Assembly (NCBI RefSeq): GCF_001466725.1
Contig: NZ_CP013650.1
Coordinates: 1,054,001 to 1,118,000 of the forward strand
Origin: Lacimicrobium alkaliphilum
GTDB taxonomy: Bacteria; Pseudomonadota; Gammaproteobacteria; Enterobacterales; Alteromonadaceae
DNA length: 64,000 bases
Reading direction: 5' to 3'
Shown piece after piece: positions 16,876 through 25,253 of the stretch. The notes beneath the pieces were generated by a model, which had not been told where the DNA came from, did not search any database, and was given only the letters and a program-made list of their open reading frames with translations. The position numbers and the translations under genes are program-made. The number at the start of each line of letters is the position of its first letter. Positions within the stretch are counted from its first letter, which is position 1.

Positions 16876-19800
16876 CTATAGCTCAATATCCAGTCTTGGC
16901 CAGGTATCAGGGTCTGCTGATTCCTTGCTGTGGAAATTATGGGTACGGCCGTCGCGCATTTTCAGCAGAATGCCGAGGTTTTCCACGTCATCCAGCCAGC
17001 CACGTACTGTCCAGGTGATATCGATTTTTACTGGCTCGGTGGAGTTGGTGTCGGGCAGATCAATTAACGCCCTCGGCTCATCACCGTGTAAATCACCGTT
17101 TTTGTCCAGCCAGTCACCAATTTCACGTACCCATTTGCGTTTGGCACTGCGGTCGGCATAGTCGCGGCTGGCCTGATCCTCATGCCAGTCTTTAGCAACC
17201 AGGTGTAATTCCGCCTGAGAGCTGCCGTACTGAGCTTTTGGGGTCAGTGTCAGCGTTGCTTTTTGGACCCTGACTCTGTCGGTACCTAACAATTCCACCG
17301 GGAACTTGAGCAGTATATTGCGCCCGCCTGATAGCGACAGCTGGCTGCTTTGCCCCAGTGATTTAAAGGTGGAGCTGGCCAGATAGGTATCCGATGAAGG
17401 GTAAAGGGTTATCTTGCTCTTATCCTCACGAATATCCGGCACGTCAACGCTCAGTGGTTCTGATGGTGCCGACATAAAGCCTTTGCTGTTGACCGCCTGC
17501 ACTCTATATTCCAGCGTGACGCCCGGCACCAGGTTCTGCACCGTCAGATAGGGTTCGGTTACTTCATCCAACAACACATTGTTTAAAAGTACCCTGTACG
17601 TTTCGATATCTTCCTGCTCAGGGGCTTCGTCCCATTCCAGTTTTAAAAAGGTATCGGTCAGTTCTGTCACCTGTAAACCCGATGGGCGGGTTATATTGCT
17701 ATCGGTCCGGTCTTCTTCAATGGGGTTGCCGTTGACCAACACCGTTGCCTGACGGGCTACTTTGCCGCCGTTGCCTTCACAATCCAGTCTCAGAGTGCCG
17801 GACTCGGTAAAGGGACCAATAACTTCCTCGCCCTGGGTATTTTTGTGTCCTTCCCAGATACCGCTGGCCTGGCAACTTTGCGCATTCTCGCTCGACCATG
17901 CCACGGTAACAGGTTCATTTTCGGTGGGCTGTTCAGGCGTTACAGTCAGGGTCATAGTCGGGGGCAGCTCTGTAGAGCTGTCCACCCCGCCAATGGGCTG
18001 ATCCAGTGCTATGACCATCTGATCCAGGTACACATGGGAGGTACTGCAGTTGCCGTCCAGGCCACCTTTAAAGATATTGAACCAGGCCAGGCGATTGTGC
18101 AGGAAGTCATGACCCTCATTACGGAAAATCATATTGGTTTTTTCATAGCTCAGCTGGCCATTGACCCAGCCACGGATTACACCATCGGCCTGCCCTGGGG
18201 TATTCATACCCACCTGCATCTCAATCTGATACCAGATTCCACGTTCCAGCACGCCGCCGTCGCCCTTGCCGCAGAACAGATTACCGGGCTTGCTGTCACA
18301 TTCTCCGGCTTTGGCCTGACTCCAGTCATCACCATCCCAGTGGGCCGCACTGCCGGTACTGCCTGGCTGTAGCGGGTGATAAAGGTATGAGCCTAAACGC
18401 ATAGCTGCTTCCGGCTTGGTGGCGCAGGCTTCACCGTCATTACTCTCACAGTTACGATAATTCAGGCGCATAGACCAACAGTTAATACCATCGCCCGAGG
18501 CACCGCCATTACCGCACTGACCAACGGGGTCAGCCCAGGTGCGCACATCGGCAAGGCCCGGAAATTTACCGCCTGCACCTGAGATATCGCCGTTGGCTTT
18601 GCACATATTGATATCCCAGTCATCGCTTAACTTGAGGTAGTAGCGCATATACAGGTTATCAGGGGCAAGGTTGGCATTTTTCAGGGGCCAGAAAGCGCTG
18701 AGGGACCAGTTTTTGTCTTTCTCCATTTTCACTTTCAGGCATTTACCATCGATACAGTTTTCGTCAGTAAGTTCGGCATAAGCTACTGAGCTTTCCCTCA
18801 TCGGGCGTGGATCGTCCACTACCGGGTCGCGAAGGTATTTGCCTGTTTGCCACCAGTTCTCATCTTCCCAGGGTTCGCAAAATACAATATCGCCCCGTTC
18901 AGAGAGGCGAGGCTCTTTTGAACAATCTCCCAGGCGCATTTTCGCCTGACTGGCAGGCAGAGTGATATTCCTGGGAGCAGAGAGCGGGCTGAGGTTGCCA
19001 GCCGAATCAAAGGCCTGCACCTGAACCTTCAAGGTTTCACCCGGTTCGTAGGCCATGGATTTATATTCTGTACCAAGTTGCTCGGCAACCTGCTTATCGT
19101 TAACCATCACCTTATAGCCGGCTACACCAAAATTATCCTCACTGGGTTGCCATGTTACCGACACCGCACCGGGATAGGGATGCTCTATGCTAAAATTAGC
19201 CGGGGTGGTGGGAGCCTCGGTGTCTTCTCCCTCTGGTAATTTCAACAGGTAGGCATTTTGTACCGGGCTGTGTACCAAAACAAAGCTGTCGATGGATTCC
19301 AGATGGGCGAAACGGCCAAAAGTGCCTTTGCTTGCCTGAGGCCCGGGATCGTTTGACAGGGCCAGGCTTTGCCAGGACATATCTTCAGAATTAAAGCGAT
19401 ACAGCTTGCCATTGCCGGGCCAGGCATAAAAGTGGCCGTCTTTGCTGTTATAAGTCAGGCCCGGTGCATCATGTTTTTTAATAAAATCGGCATCACCTTT
19501 AAGTGGCGCAGCAATGCGCCGGTACCCAGACTCTTCGGTCAGCTCATAGATATATTGCTGACCGTCACCGATAATTAAAAACAGCCGGTTAACAGGATCA
19601 ATCGCACCATTTAAGCCCAGGCCGAGACTGCCACTGTTGTTGAGCTGCTTATATGTGCCACCATCAGGGTGATACTCATAGCTATATAGTGCCTGCCTGT
19701 TATGTAAAAAGACCTTGCCCGTTTGGCTGTCATAGGCGGATACCACACCATTGCTGGGAGGGGGAACATCACCTTGAGAATTGTCAAGAGACCATGTGTT

Positions 19801-20325
19801 TGTCGAAGGGTTGAACAGCCAGGTCAAATTGTCCAGCAATGGTGAGAAACGTCCAGCCAGACCACCTGAAAAAGCCCATAGTAGCCCGGGCTCCTGAATA
19901 AAAGAGACTCCATCATAAGTGTGACGTGAGTTGGGCTGGGTGCCATTAAATGGCTCTAATTCGCTTTGAGCGGGTTTAGAATCTGGATCGGCTTTCAAGC
20001 CAGGCTCAGTCAACCTTTGCATAGTTTGATTTATCGAATCTAAGACATAGAGCTCATTGCCATAGTAGTCGACATGGCCACCACCCCAGATATACATCTT
20101 GCCTGTTGCAGGATCCAGATCACCACCACTCCAGGCATAAATGACATTTTTGCAATAGTAGCTAAAGCTATAGTCATAAAGCCCATTGGGCGGACAATAA
20201 TCCTCCAGTTTGGTATTGGCTATAGGCTGCCAGCCAAATTCATCTTCCTGCGCTGATAAGGTACCGCTGAACATAAGTGATAAACTGCTAAGGCCGATAA
20301 GAAGAGGCCGGAGAATCGGTTCCAT
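16876..20325 (-). CDS. Large secreted multidomain protein: propeller, FnIII, polysaccharide-lyase-like core, DNRLRE-like C-terminus
   Basis: This exported protein of 1149 residues starts with a clear signal peptide (MEPILRPLLIGLSSLSLMFS, cleavage near SAQ). I chose the ATG at 20325 because GGAG precedes it by six bases; an extension to 20388 has no such site. Approximate layout: kelch-like beta-propeller 25-370; FnIII 375-460; a core at 480-790 with YMRYYLKLSDDW and GGKFPGLAD blocks that resembles PL14/PL20-type polysaccharide lyases; an Ig-like segment 800-885; FnIII 900-985; and a C-terminal DNRLRE-type beta domain. It may bind or trim the EPS made by this locus. The lyase reading rests on motif similarity only. 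Confidence 0.65.
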   Translation of the reverse strand: MEPILRPLLIGLSSLSLMFSGTLSAQEDEFGWQPIANTKLEDYCPPNGLYDYSFSYYCKNVIYAWSGGDLDPATGKMYIWGGGHVDYYGNELYVLDSINQTMQRLTEPGLKADPDSKPAQSELEPFNGTQPNSRHTYDGVSFIQEPGLLWAFSGGLAGRFSPLLDNLTWLFNPSTNTWSLDNSQGDVPPPSNGVVSAYDSQTGKVFLHNRQALYSYEYHPDGGTYKQLNNSGSLGLGLNGAIDPVNRLFLIIGDGQQYIYELTEESGYRRIAAPLKGDADFIKKHDAPGLTYNSKDGHFYAWPGNGKLYRFNSEDMSWQSLALSNDPGPQASKGTFGRFAHLESIDSFVLVHSPVQNAYLLKLPEGEDTEAPTTPANFSIEHPYPGAVSVTWQPSEDNFGVAGYKVMVNDKQVAEQLGTEYKSMAYEPGETLKVQVQAFDSAGNLSPLSAPRNITLPASQAKMRLGDCSKEPRLSERGDIVFCEPWEDENWWQTGKYLRDPVVDDPRPMRESSVAYAELTDENCIDGKCLKVKMEKDKNWSLSAFWPLKNANLAPDNLYMRYYLKLSDDWDINMCKANGDISGAGGKFPGLADVRTWADPVGQCGNGGASGDGINCWSMRLNYRNCESNDGEACATKPEAAMRLGSYLYHPLQPGSTGSAAHWDGDDWSQAKAGECDSKPGNLFCGKGDGGVLERGIWYQIEMQVGMNTPGQADGVIRGWVNGQLSYEKTNMIFRNEGHDFLHNRLAWFNIFKGGLDGNCSTSHVYLDQMVIALDQPIGGVDSSTELPPTMTLTVTPEQPTENEPVTVAWSSENAQSCQASGIWEGHKNTQGEEVIGPFTESGTLRLDCEGNGGKVARQATVLVNGNPIEEDRTDSNITRPSGLQVTELTDTFLKLEWDEAPEQEDIETYRVLLNNVLLDEVTEPYLTVQNLVPGVTLEYRVQAVNSKGFMSAPSEPLSVDVPDIREDKSKITLYPSSDTYLASSTFKSLGQSSQLSLSGGRNILLKFPVELLGTDRVRVQKATLTLTPKAQYGSSQAELHLVAKDWHEDQASRDYADRSAKRKWVREIGDWLDKNGDLHGDEPRALIDLPDTNSTEPVKIDITWTVRGWLDDVENLGILLKMRDGRTHNFHSKESADPDTWPRLDIEL

Positions 20326-20506
20326 AAATGGCTCCAAAAAGGTGAATACTCTGAGATACAGACTAACGGTTTGACTAACCCGTGACAATAACGCTAAACG
20401 CTATGAGTATAGAAGAAGATAAGTTTAAAATCTTGATGTATGGGTGGTCTAAACCACCGGTATAATTTAGTATCCTACTCTTATTACGTGGGGAAGCGAG
20501 ATTTAG
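20326..20506. promoter_or_regulatory. Divergent promoter region with GGTGGT/ACCACC palindrome
   Basis: This 181-base gap lies between the divergent lyase-like and TPR genes. It contains the inverted repeat GGTGGT-CTAA-ACCACC at 20443-20458, directly followed by TATAAT at 20461-20466, a good -10 hexamer for the rightward gene. A TTGATG at 20433-20438 is too far (22 bases) to be a regular -35. The palindrome may be an operator sitting between -35 and -10, which is inference. Confidence 0.35.
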
Positions 20507-21172
20507 ATGAAATTCTGCTATGGCCGGTTCAGTCTGTTAGTTTTACCTTTGCTGTTAATATCCACTATGGTCAGTGCTTCCTGTTTCGATATGGAATGGA
20601 AGCGGGGTAAGCCTTTTGATTACTATGCGCCAGAAACCAGAGCTGACACAGGAACGTATCGGGGGGGGTTATTGTACTTGGTGGAGAACCGCCACTTCAC
20701 TCCTGAAATCCGAAGTCTGACAAAAGGCACATCAGCTCGCCAGCCTGGTGATATTCTCTTTGTGCTGAACTCTATACCCAACCATCCTGCGGCGCTGGAT
20801 GCGTACTCCCGTTATGAAAAACGTTATAACGAATCTGAGCTTTTCAAAAATAGAATGGACACCCGTAAGCCGGTGTATCCCGCAGATTGCTTTTTTGAAC
20901 GTGCTGACAGAGTTTTCCCCGGAAATGGTCAGACTATGGCGGTGTGGGGTATTCATGAATATCGTTATGGACGGCTCGATAAGGCCAGAGAAAGGCTTGA
21001 ACGGGCAGTGGCATTGCAGCCCGATAATGTCGAAGCCCATTACAATCTGGGACTGGTTTATGCGGATCTTAAAGATATCACCCAGGCCAAAAAGCATGCT
21101 GAAATAGCCTACCAGGCAGGTTATCCCCTGCCGGGTTTGCATAATAAGATCGCCGAACTGGAAAATAACTAA
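20507..21172 (+). CDS. Secreted TPR-repeat protein
   Basis: This 221-residue protein has a signal peptide (FSLLVLPLLLISTMVSA, cleavage before SCF), so it is probably periplasmic, or a lipoprotein if the Cys is the lipid site. The C-terminal 90 residues hold at least two TPR units (MAVWGIHEYRYGRLDKARER and VEAHYNLGLVYADLKDITQA, residues ~145-205). The middle part has Tyr-rich and Cys-containing stretches I cannot assign. TPR proteins usually act as scaffolds, and in XrtA loci a TPR protein is a common member. It is followed by a beta-propeller gene 13 bases on and probably co-transcribed with it. Confidence 0.7.
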   Translation: MKFCYGRFSLLVLPLLLISTMVSASCFDMEWKRGKPFDYYAPETRADTGTYRGGLLYLVENRHFTPEIRSLTKGTSARQPGDILFVLNSIPNHPAALDAYSRYEKRYNESELFKNRMDTRKPVYPADCFFERADRVFPGNGQTMAVWGIHEYRYGRLDKARERLERAVALQPDNVEAHYNLGLVYADLKDITQAKKHAEIAYQAGYPLPGLHNKIAELENN

Positions 21173-21185
21173 AAGGAAACAGGGT

Positions 21186-22175
21186 TTGCATACGAAATTA
21201 TTGATTTCGGGGGGCTGTTTGCGCCCCAATGGTTTTGAACTGGGTGAAGGCAAGTATTACGGTAAGGCATCATTGGTCTCACTGGATCTTCAATCCGGAC
21301 AGTTTGAGCAGATACTTAGCAAATCAGATGGTGGCGCCCATTATCCGGCAGAGCATCCTAACCAGCAATATACTGCAGCCTGTCTTGATGGTGACACGCT
21401 TTGGTTACCCACAGATACAGAAGTGTTGCAGTATCAGTTACCAGATCTGAAACAACTAAACTGCTTTTCTCACCCTTGCTTCCATAATATTCACTCGGTG
21501 CATGTGTTTGGTGATGAGCTGGCGGTCACCTCCACTGGTCTGGATAATGTGGTGATGCTGGATAAAACCAGCGGTGAAATCAAGCGTATTATGAATACTC
21601 AGGGGAAAGATCCCTGGCATCGTTTTGACCCTGATACCGATTACCGGCTGGTGCATTCGACGCGGCCTCACGACAGCCATCCGAACTATGTATTTAAACT
21701 TAATAACAAACTCTGGGTTACCCGTTGTACTCAGGAAGATGCGGTATGTCTGGATGATGTGAGTCAGAAAATCGACATTACCGGCAATGACAATATCAGT
21801 GTTCACGATGGCCTGTGGTGGAAGGGTAAGCTGGTATTTACCAGAGTGGATGGTTTATTGGTTATCTGCGACCCCGAAACGGGGAAAGTGACGGAGAATC
21901 ACGATCCTTTTGCGGCCCACAGAAACAGGCCTATAGGGTGGTGCAGAGGTCTGTATATTGATGAAGATATGTTTTATATCGGCTATTCCCGTTTGCGTAA
22001 GACTAATCTTAAATCCAAGCTCAAGTTTTTGTCTCAGGGTAACTTCAAGTATGGCTCCGGCAATAATTCTCTGGTGGTGGCGTACAATATGAAAACCAAA
22101 AAGGTTGAGCAGGTTTTCGAGAGCCCGGAAGGCATGATCGACGCCATCTACGGCATCCTGCCCTGGCGGTATTGA
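21186..22175 (+). CDS. Beta-propeller-like protein of unknown function
   Basis: This 329-residue protein consists of repeated short beta-strand blocks (SLDLQSGQFEQIL, MLDKTSGEIKRIM, VICDPETGKVTE), consistent with a six- or seven-bladed propeller such as those of DUF4915-like proteins. I see no signal peptide. The start is a TTG at 21186, supported by AAGGA at 21173-21177, eight bases upstream; no ATG offers a better fit. His, Trp and Cys residues are frequent (CFSHPCFHNIHSVH near residue 97). It probably binds rather than modifies a ligand. The stop codon is embedded in a perfect hairpin. Confidence 0.68.
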   Translation: MHTKLLISGGCLRPNGFELGEGKYYGKASLVSLDLQSGQFEQILSKSDGGAHYPAEHPNQQYTAACLDGDTLWLPTDTEVLQYQLPDLKQLNCFSHPCFHNIHSVHVFGDELAVTSTGLDNVVMLDKTSGEIKRIMNTQGKDPWHRFDPDTDYRLVHSTRPHDSHPNYVFKLNNKLWVTRCTQEDAVCLDDVSQKIDITGNDNISVHDGLWWKGKLVFTRVDGLLVICDPETGKVTENHDPFAAHRNRPIGWCRGLYIDEDMFYIGYSRLRKTNLKSKLKFLSQGNFKYGSGNNSLVVAYNMKTKKVEQVFESPEGMIDAIYGILPWRY

Positions 22176-22187
22176 TACAATACCGCC
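22165..22187 (+). terminator. Hairpin containing the stop codon of the propeller gene
   Basis: A perfect inverted repeat GGCGGTATTG-ATA-CAATACCGCC encloses the TGA at 22173-22175. The following TTTTTA lies 20 bases on, inside a second weaker inverted repeat (TCCGGC/GCCGGA), so termination is probable but not textbook. Confidence 0.5.
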
Positions 22188-22534
22188 ATTCCGGCATGTT
22201 TTTAGCCGGAATCTTTGTTATGCATGTACAGATCAGAAGTTAGTTCACACGGCATTGGTTGAGAGATCCTGACGTTCGTCAGGATGACGAGCAAGGAAAG
22301 AAAGACGGGTTTCAGGGTGATCACGGATGTCAGGTTACAGGCTGACAGAATATTCGACCTGTAGGTTGGACTTTAGTCCAACAAAACAAGGCAGAAAGTA
22401 GGGTCAGAGTAAACTTAGTCATCAAAACAGATTGGCTCTGATCACGTCGGTTTTTAATTAAGTTTACTCTGACCCCACTTTTTGTATCATGGTGCTGTTT
22501 TATCAGGCAAAAAGGTTAAGGAAAGCAAGCAATT
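22176..22534. repeat. Intergenic region carrying three repeat elements
   Basis: This gap of 359 bases separates the propeller gene from the second EPS operon. It contains the palindrome ATCCTGACGTTCGTCAGGAT at 22266-22285, a half copy of the GTAGGT(C/T)GG family near 22362-22385, and a long inverted repeat at 22401-22475 whose 17-base arms read GGGTCAGAGTAAACTTA and its complement. The first two recur elsewhere in the window. The promoter of the second operon must lie within or after this repeat cluster. Confidence 0.7.
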
Positions 22535-24310
22535 ATGTGGAAACTGGAAAGCAGCTCAGAACCGGCACAGAATCACACCGCAAGCCAGCGTATTGAGGTA
22601 ACCCGCACAGGCGATAAAGCCTGCAGGCTTACCCTGGTTGCCGAGCATGGTTTATCGGTAGCTGAAAATGATCAGCACCTGGTCTGTGTGCTGGGCAGAT
22701 TGCGCCCCTATAACCAGGATTACGGCCTTGAACAGCCGGCTCAGTGGTTGCTGGAATGCCTGGCCGAAAAAGGCGCTGATTTCTATGCGGCTATTGCTGG
22801 CTTCTTCGCGCTGGTGATACTGGATAAACAAACCGGTGCCCTGCGGCTGGTGACCGACCATGTAGGCAGTGTGCCGGTGTATCTTGCCCAACACGCAGAA
22901 CAGTATTGGGTTACCGATTCCCTTAAGTTGATTGAGCCTGATCTGAAGGGTGAGAGTCTGGAGCTTAACCCTCAGGCACTGTTTAATTATTGTTTCTATC
23001 ATTGCATCCCTGCTTCGCGATCCATTTATCGCAGTGCCCAGAAACTCAAACCCGGCACCGAGCTGTGTGTGCAGGTATCGGGTGAAATGCAGGAATCCAA
23101 TCTGTATCAACCCGACTACATCTATTCTGAGCAAAGTACAGAGGCTTTGATGGCTCAGTGCCGCGAGGTGATTGAACTTGCTGTTAAGCGCAATATTGCG
23201 CCAAAATCTGCCGCCTTTTTAAGCGGTGGGCTGGACAGTTCTACGGTGGCTGGGATGTTTGCCAAACACCAGCCCGGGGCTCCCACTATTTCTATTGGTT
23301 TTGATGCCAAGGGCTATGATGAAACCGAGTACGCAAAAATAACCGCAGAAAAGTTTAATACCAGCCATCAGGTGCACTACCTGCAGCCGCAGGAAATCGT
23401 AGATAATTTTGTTGAAGTGGCTGGCTATTACGATGAGCCTTTTGGTAACTCATCGGCTATGGCGGCCTATATCTGCGCTAAAGTGGCAAAAGAAAGTGGC
23501 ACCGAAGTGATGCTGGCCGGTGATGGTGGCGATGAGCTGTTTGGCGGCAATGAACGCTATGCCAAGCAGAAGGTATTCGAAGCCTATTCCCAGGTGCCAG
23601 GGGTATTACAAAAGCCGCTGGAGATGCTACTCAATACCCCTCTTGGTAAGCTGCCGGTACTGAAAAAAGGTCTCAGCTATGTGGATCAGGCCAATATTCC
23701 GCTGCCGGATCGTATGGATACCTACAACTTCCTGAATCGTTTTGATCTGAAAACCATGTTCCGGGAAGACTTTCTGGCCAGCATTGATACCGAGGAGCCC
23801 GCCAAAGCCAAGCGTGATCGTTACCAGCAATGTCGCTGTGATGACCCTGTTGAGCAGATGATGTATCTGGACTGGAAATTCACTCTGGCAGACAACGATC
23901 TGGTTAAGGTCTCCAGAATGTGCCGCAAAGCCGGTGTGGAAGTGCGTTATCCGCTGCTGGAAAAAGAAGTGGTGGATTTCAGCTGTACTGTGCCGGCCAG
24001 CGTTAAATTGCCCGGTAACAGACTGAGAGATTTTTATAAAAATACCTTCCGTGGTTTTCTGGCAGATGAAACCCTGAGTAAATCCAAACATGGCTTCGGG
24101 CTGCCATTTGGGGTGTGGATGAAAGAACAACCCACCTTACAGAAAATCACCAATGACAGTCTTAAGCGGCTGCGGGAACGGGAGATTTTCCGCCCTGAAT
24201 TTATTGATACAGCCTTAAGCACCTACCAATCCGGCCATGCCAGTTATTATGGCGAGTTGATCTGGATTATGGTGGTGCTGGAATTGTGGCTGACCAGCAG
24301 GGGGCTTTGA
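22535..24310 (+). CDS. Asparagine-synthase-like protein without the catalytic N-terminal Cys
   Basis: This 591-residue protein has the two-domain layout of asparagine synthase B. The synthetase part is intact: SGGLDSST near residue 230 (ATP pyrophosphatase loop) and GDGGDELFGGNERY near residue 330. The N-terminal Ntn domain is recognisable (ALRLVTDHVGSVPVYL near residue 105), but the protein begins MWKLESSSE and has no Cys2, so glutamine hydrolysis is not expected. Cys-less AsnB relatives such as beta-lactam synthetase and lasso cyclase adenylate a carboxylate and use an amine instead of ammonia. It may form an amide on the EPS. AAGGAAAG at 22518-22525 serves as the ribosome-binding site. It is the first gene of the second operon. 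Confidence 0.8.
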   Translation: MWKLESSSEPAQNHTASQRIEVTRTGDKACRLTLVAEHGLSVAENDQHLVCVLGRLRPYNQDYGLEQPAQWLLECLAEKGADFYAAIAGFFALVILDKQTGALRLVTDHVGSVPVYLAQHAEQYWVTDSLKLIEPDLKGESLELNPQALFNYCFYHCIPASRSIYRSAQKLKPGTELCVQVSGEMQESNLYQPDYIYSEQSTEALMAQCREVIELAVKRNIAPKSAAFLSGGLDSSTVAGMFAKHQPGAPTISIGFDAKGYDETEYAKITAEKFNTSHQVHYLQPQEIVDNFVEVAGYYDEPFGNSSAMAAYICAKVAKESGTEVMLAGDGGDELFGGNERYAKQKVFEAYSQVPGVLQKPLEMLLNTPLGKLPVLKKGLSYVDQANIPLPDRMDTYNFLNRFDLKTMFREDFLASIDTEEPAKAKRDRYQQCRCDDPVEQMMYLDWKFTLADNDLVKVSRMCRKAGVEVRYPLLEKEVVDFSCTVPASVKLPGNRLRDFYKNTFRGFLADETLSKSKHGFGLPFGVWMKEQPTLQKITNDSLKRLREREIFRPEFIDTALSTYQSGHASYYGELIWIMVVLELWLTSRGL

Positions 24311-24312
24311 TA

Positions 24313-25248
24313 ATGCTGGGCTATGGGTTGTCATTGCTGGGCAAGCTGTTGGGCCGGGGTAAGCTCTCCATACTGATTTATCATCAGGTGCTGGCCGAAT
24401 TTGACCCCATGCGCCCCTATGAGCCGACGGCACAAACCTTTGACTGGCAGATGGCATTATTGGCCCGGTACTTTACGCCCATTTCTTTGGATCAGGCATT
24501 GCAGGGCCTTAAGAATAATAACCTGCCAGCCAATGCAGTATGTGTCACCTTCGATGACGGTTATCTGAATAATCTGACCGTGGCTCAGCCTATTTTAGAA
24601 AAATATGCCATTCCTGCCACGGTATATGTGGCGACCGCCTTCAGTGAAGGCGTGAATATGTGGAATGACAGGGTGATTTATCTGTTTGCCGATAAGACGC
24701 GCACAGCGCTGCAACTGGATGGTGAACAGGTCACCCTCGGTGACTGGGAGCAGCGCAGAGAACTTGCAGGCCAATGGCTGAAGAAACTTAAATATCTGCC
24801 TGTTAAACAGCGTTTAGAAAAAGTCATTGCCTTGTATCAGGAGAACTCCCTCAGTGAGCAATCACCCCTGATGATGACACCGCAGCAGGTCAGAGAACTG
24901 TCTGATAAGGGCGTAACCATAGGTGCGCATACTGTTAACCACCCGATTCTGAAAGTGTTATCCGCCGAAGAGCAACAGCAGGAAATCACCACAAGTAAGG
25001 CACAACTTCAGGACTGGACGGCTAAGCCGGTAGAGCATTTTGCCTATCCGAATGGAGTGGTGGGAACGGATCTGGATGAGCATACGGTGGAGTATGTTAA
25101 GCGGGCCGGTTTTCAGTCAGCCGTGGTCACCAATTGGGGCACATCAGACAACGCCACATCACCCTGGATGTTGCAGCGCTTTACGCCATGGGACAGAACC
25201 CCGGCGCGTTTTCATCTGCGCCTTGCCCGTAACCAGGCCGGAATATAA
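24313..25248 (+). CDS. Polysaccharide deacetylase family protein (NodB/CE4), second copy
   Basis: This 311-residue CE4-type deacetylase shows TFDDGY near residue 79, the metal ligands HTVNH near residue 204 and FAYPNG near residue 242, so it is probably active. The start ATG at 24313 has a G-rich site (AGGGGG, 24299-24303) upstream and lies two bases after the preceding stop. An in-frame TTG at 24286 inside the upstream gene is less likely. It is paralogous to the deacetylase at 11,028 and probably acts on a different sugar or stage. No signal peptide is seen. Confidence 0.85.
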   Translation: MLGYGLSLLGKLLGRGKLSILIYHQVLAEFDPMRPYEPTAQTFDWQMALLARYFTPISLDQALQGLKNNNLPANAVCVTFDDGYLNNLTVAQPILEKYAIPATVYVATAFSEGVNMWNDRVIYLFADKTRTALQLDGEQVTLGDWEQRRELAGQWLKKLKYLPVKQRLEKVIALYQENSLSEQSPLMMTPQQVRELSDKGVTIGAHTVNHPILKVLSAEEQQQEITTSKAQLQDWTAKPVEHFAYPNGVVGTDLDEHTVEYVKRAGFQSAVVTNWGTSDNATSPWMLQRFTPWDRTPARFHLRLARNQAGI

Positions 25249-25253
25249 TCACA

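Noticed and set aside
22176..22534. Insertion sequence
   Set aside because: There is an inverted repeat but no transposase frame and no target duplication that I can see; only a small non-autonomous element is possible.
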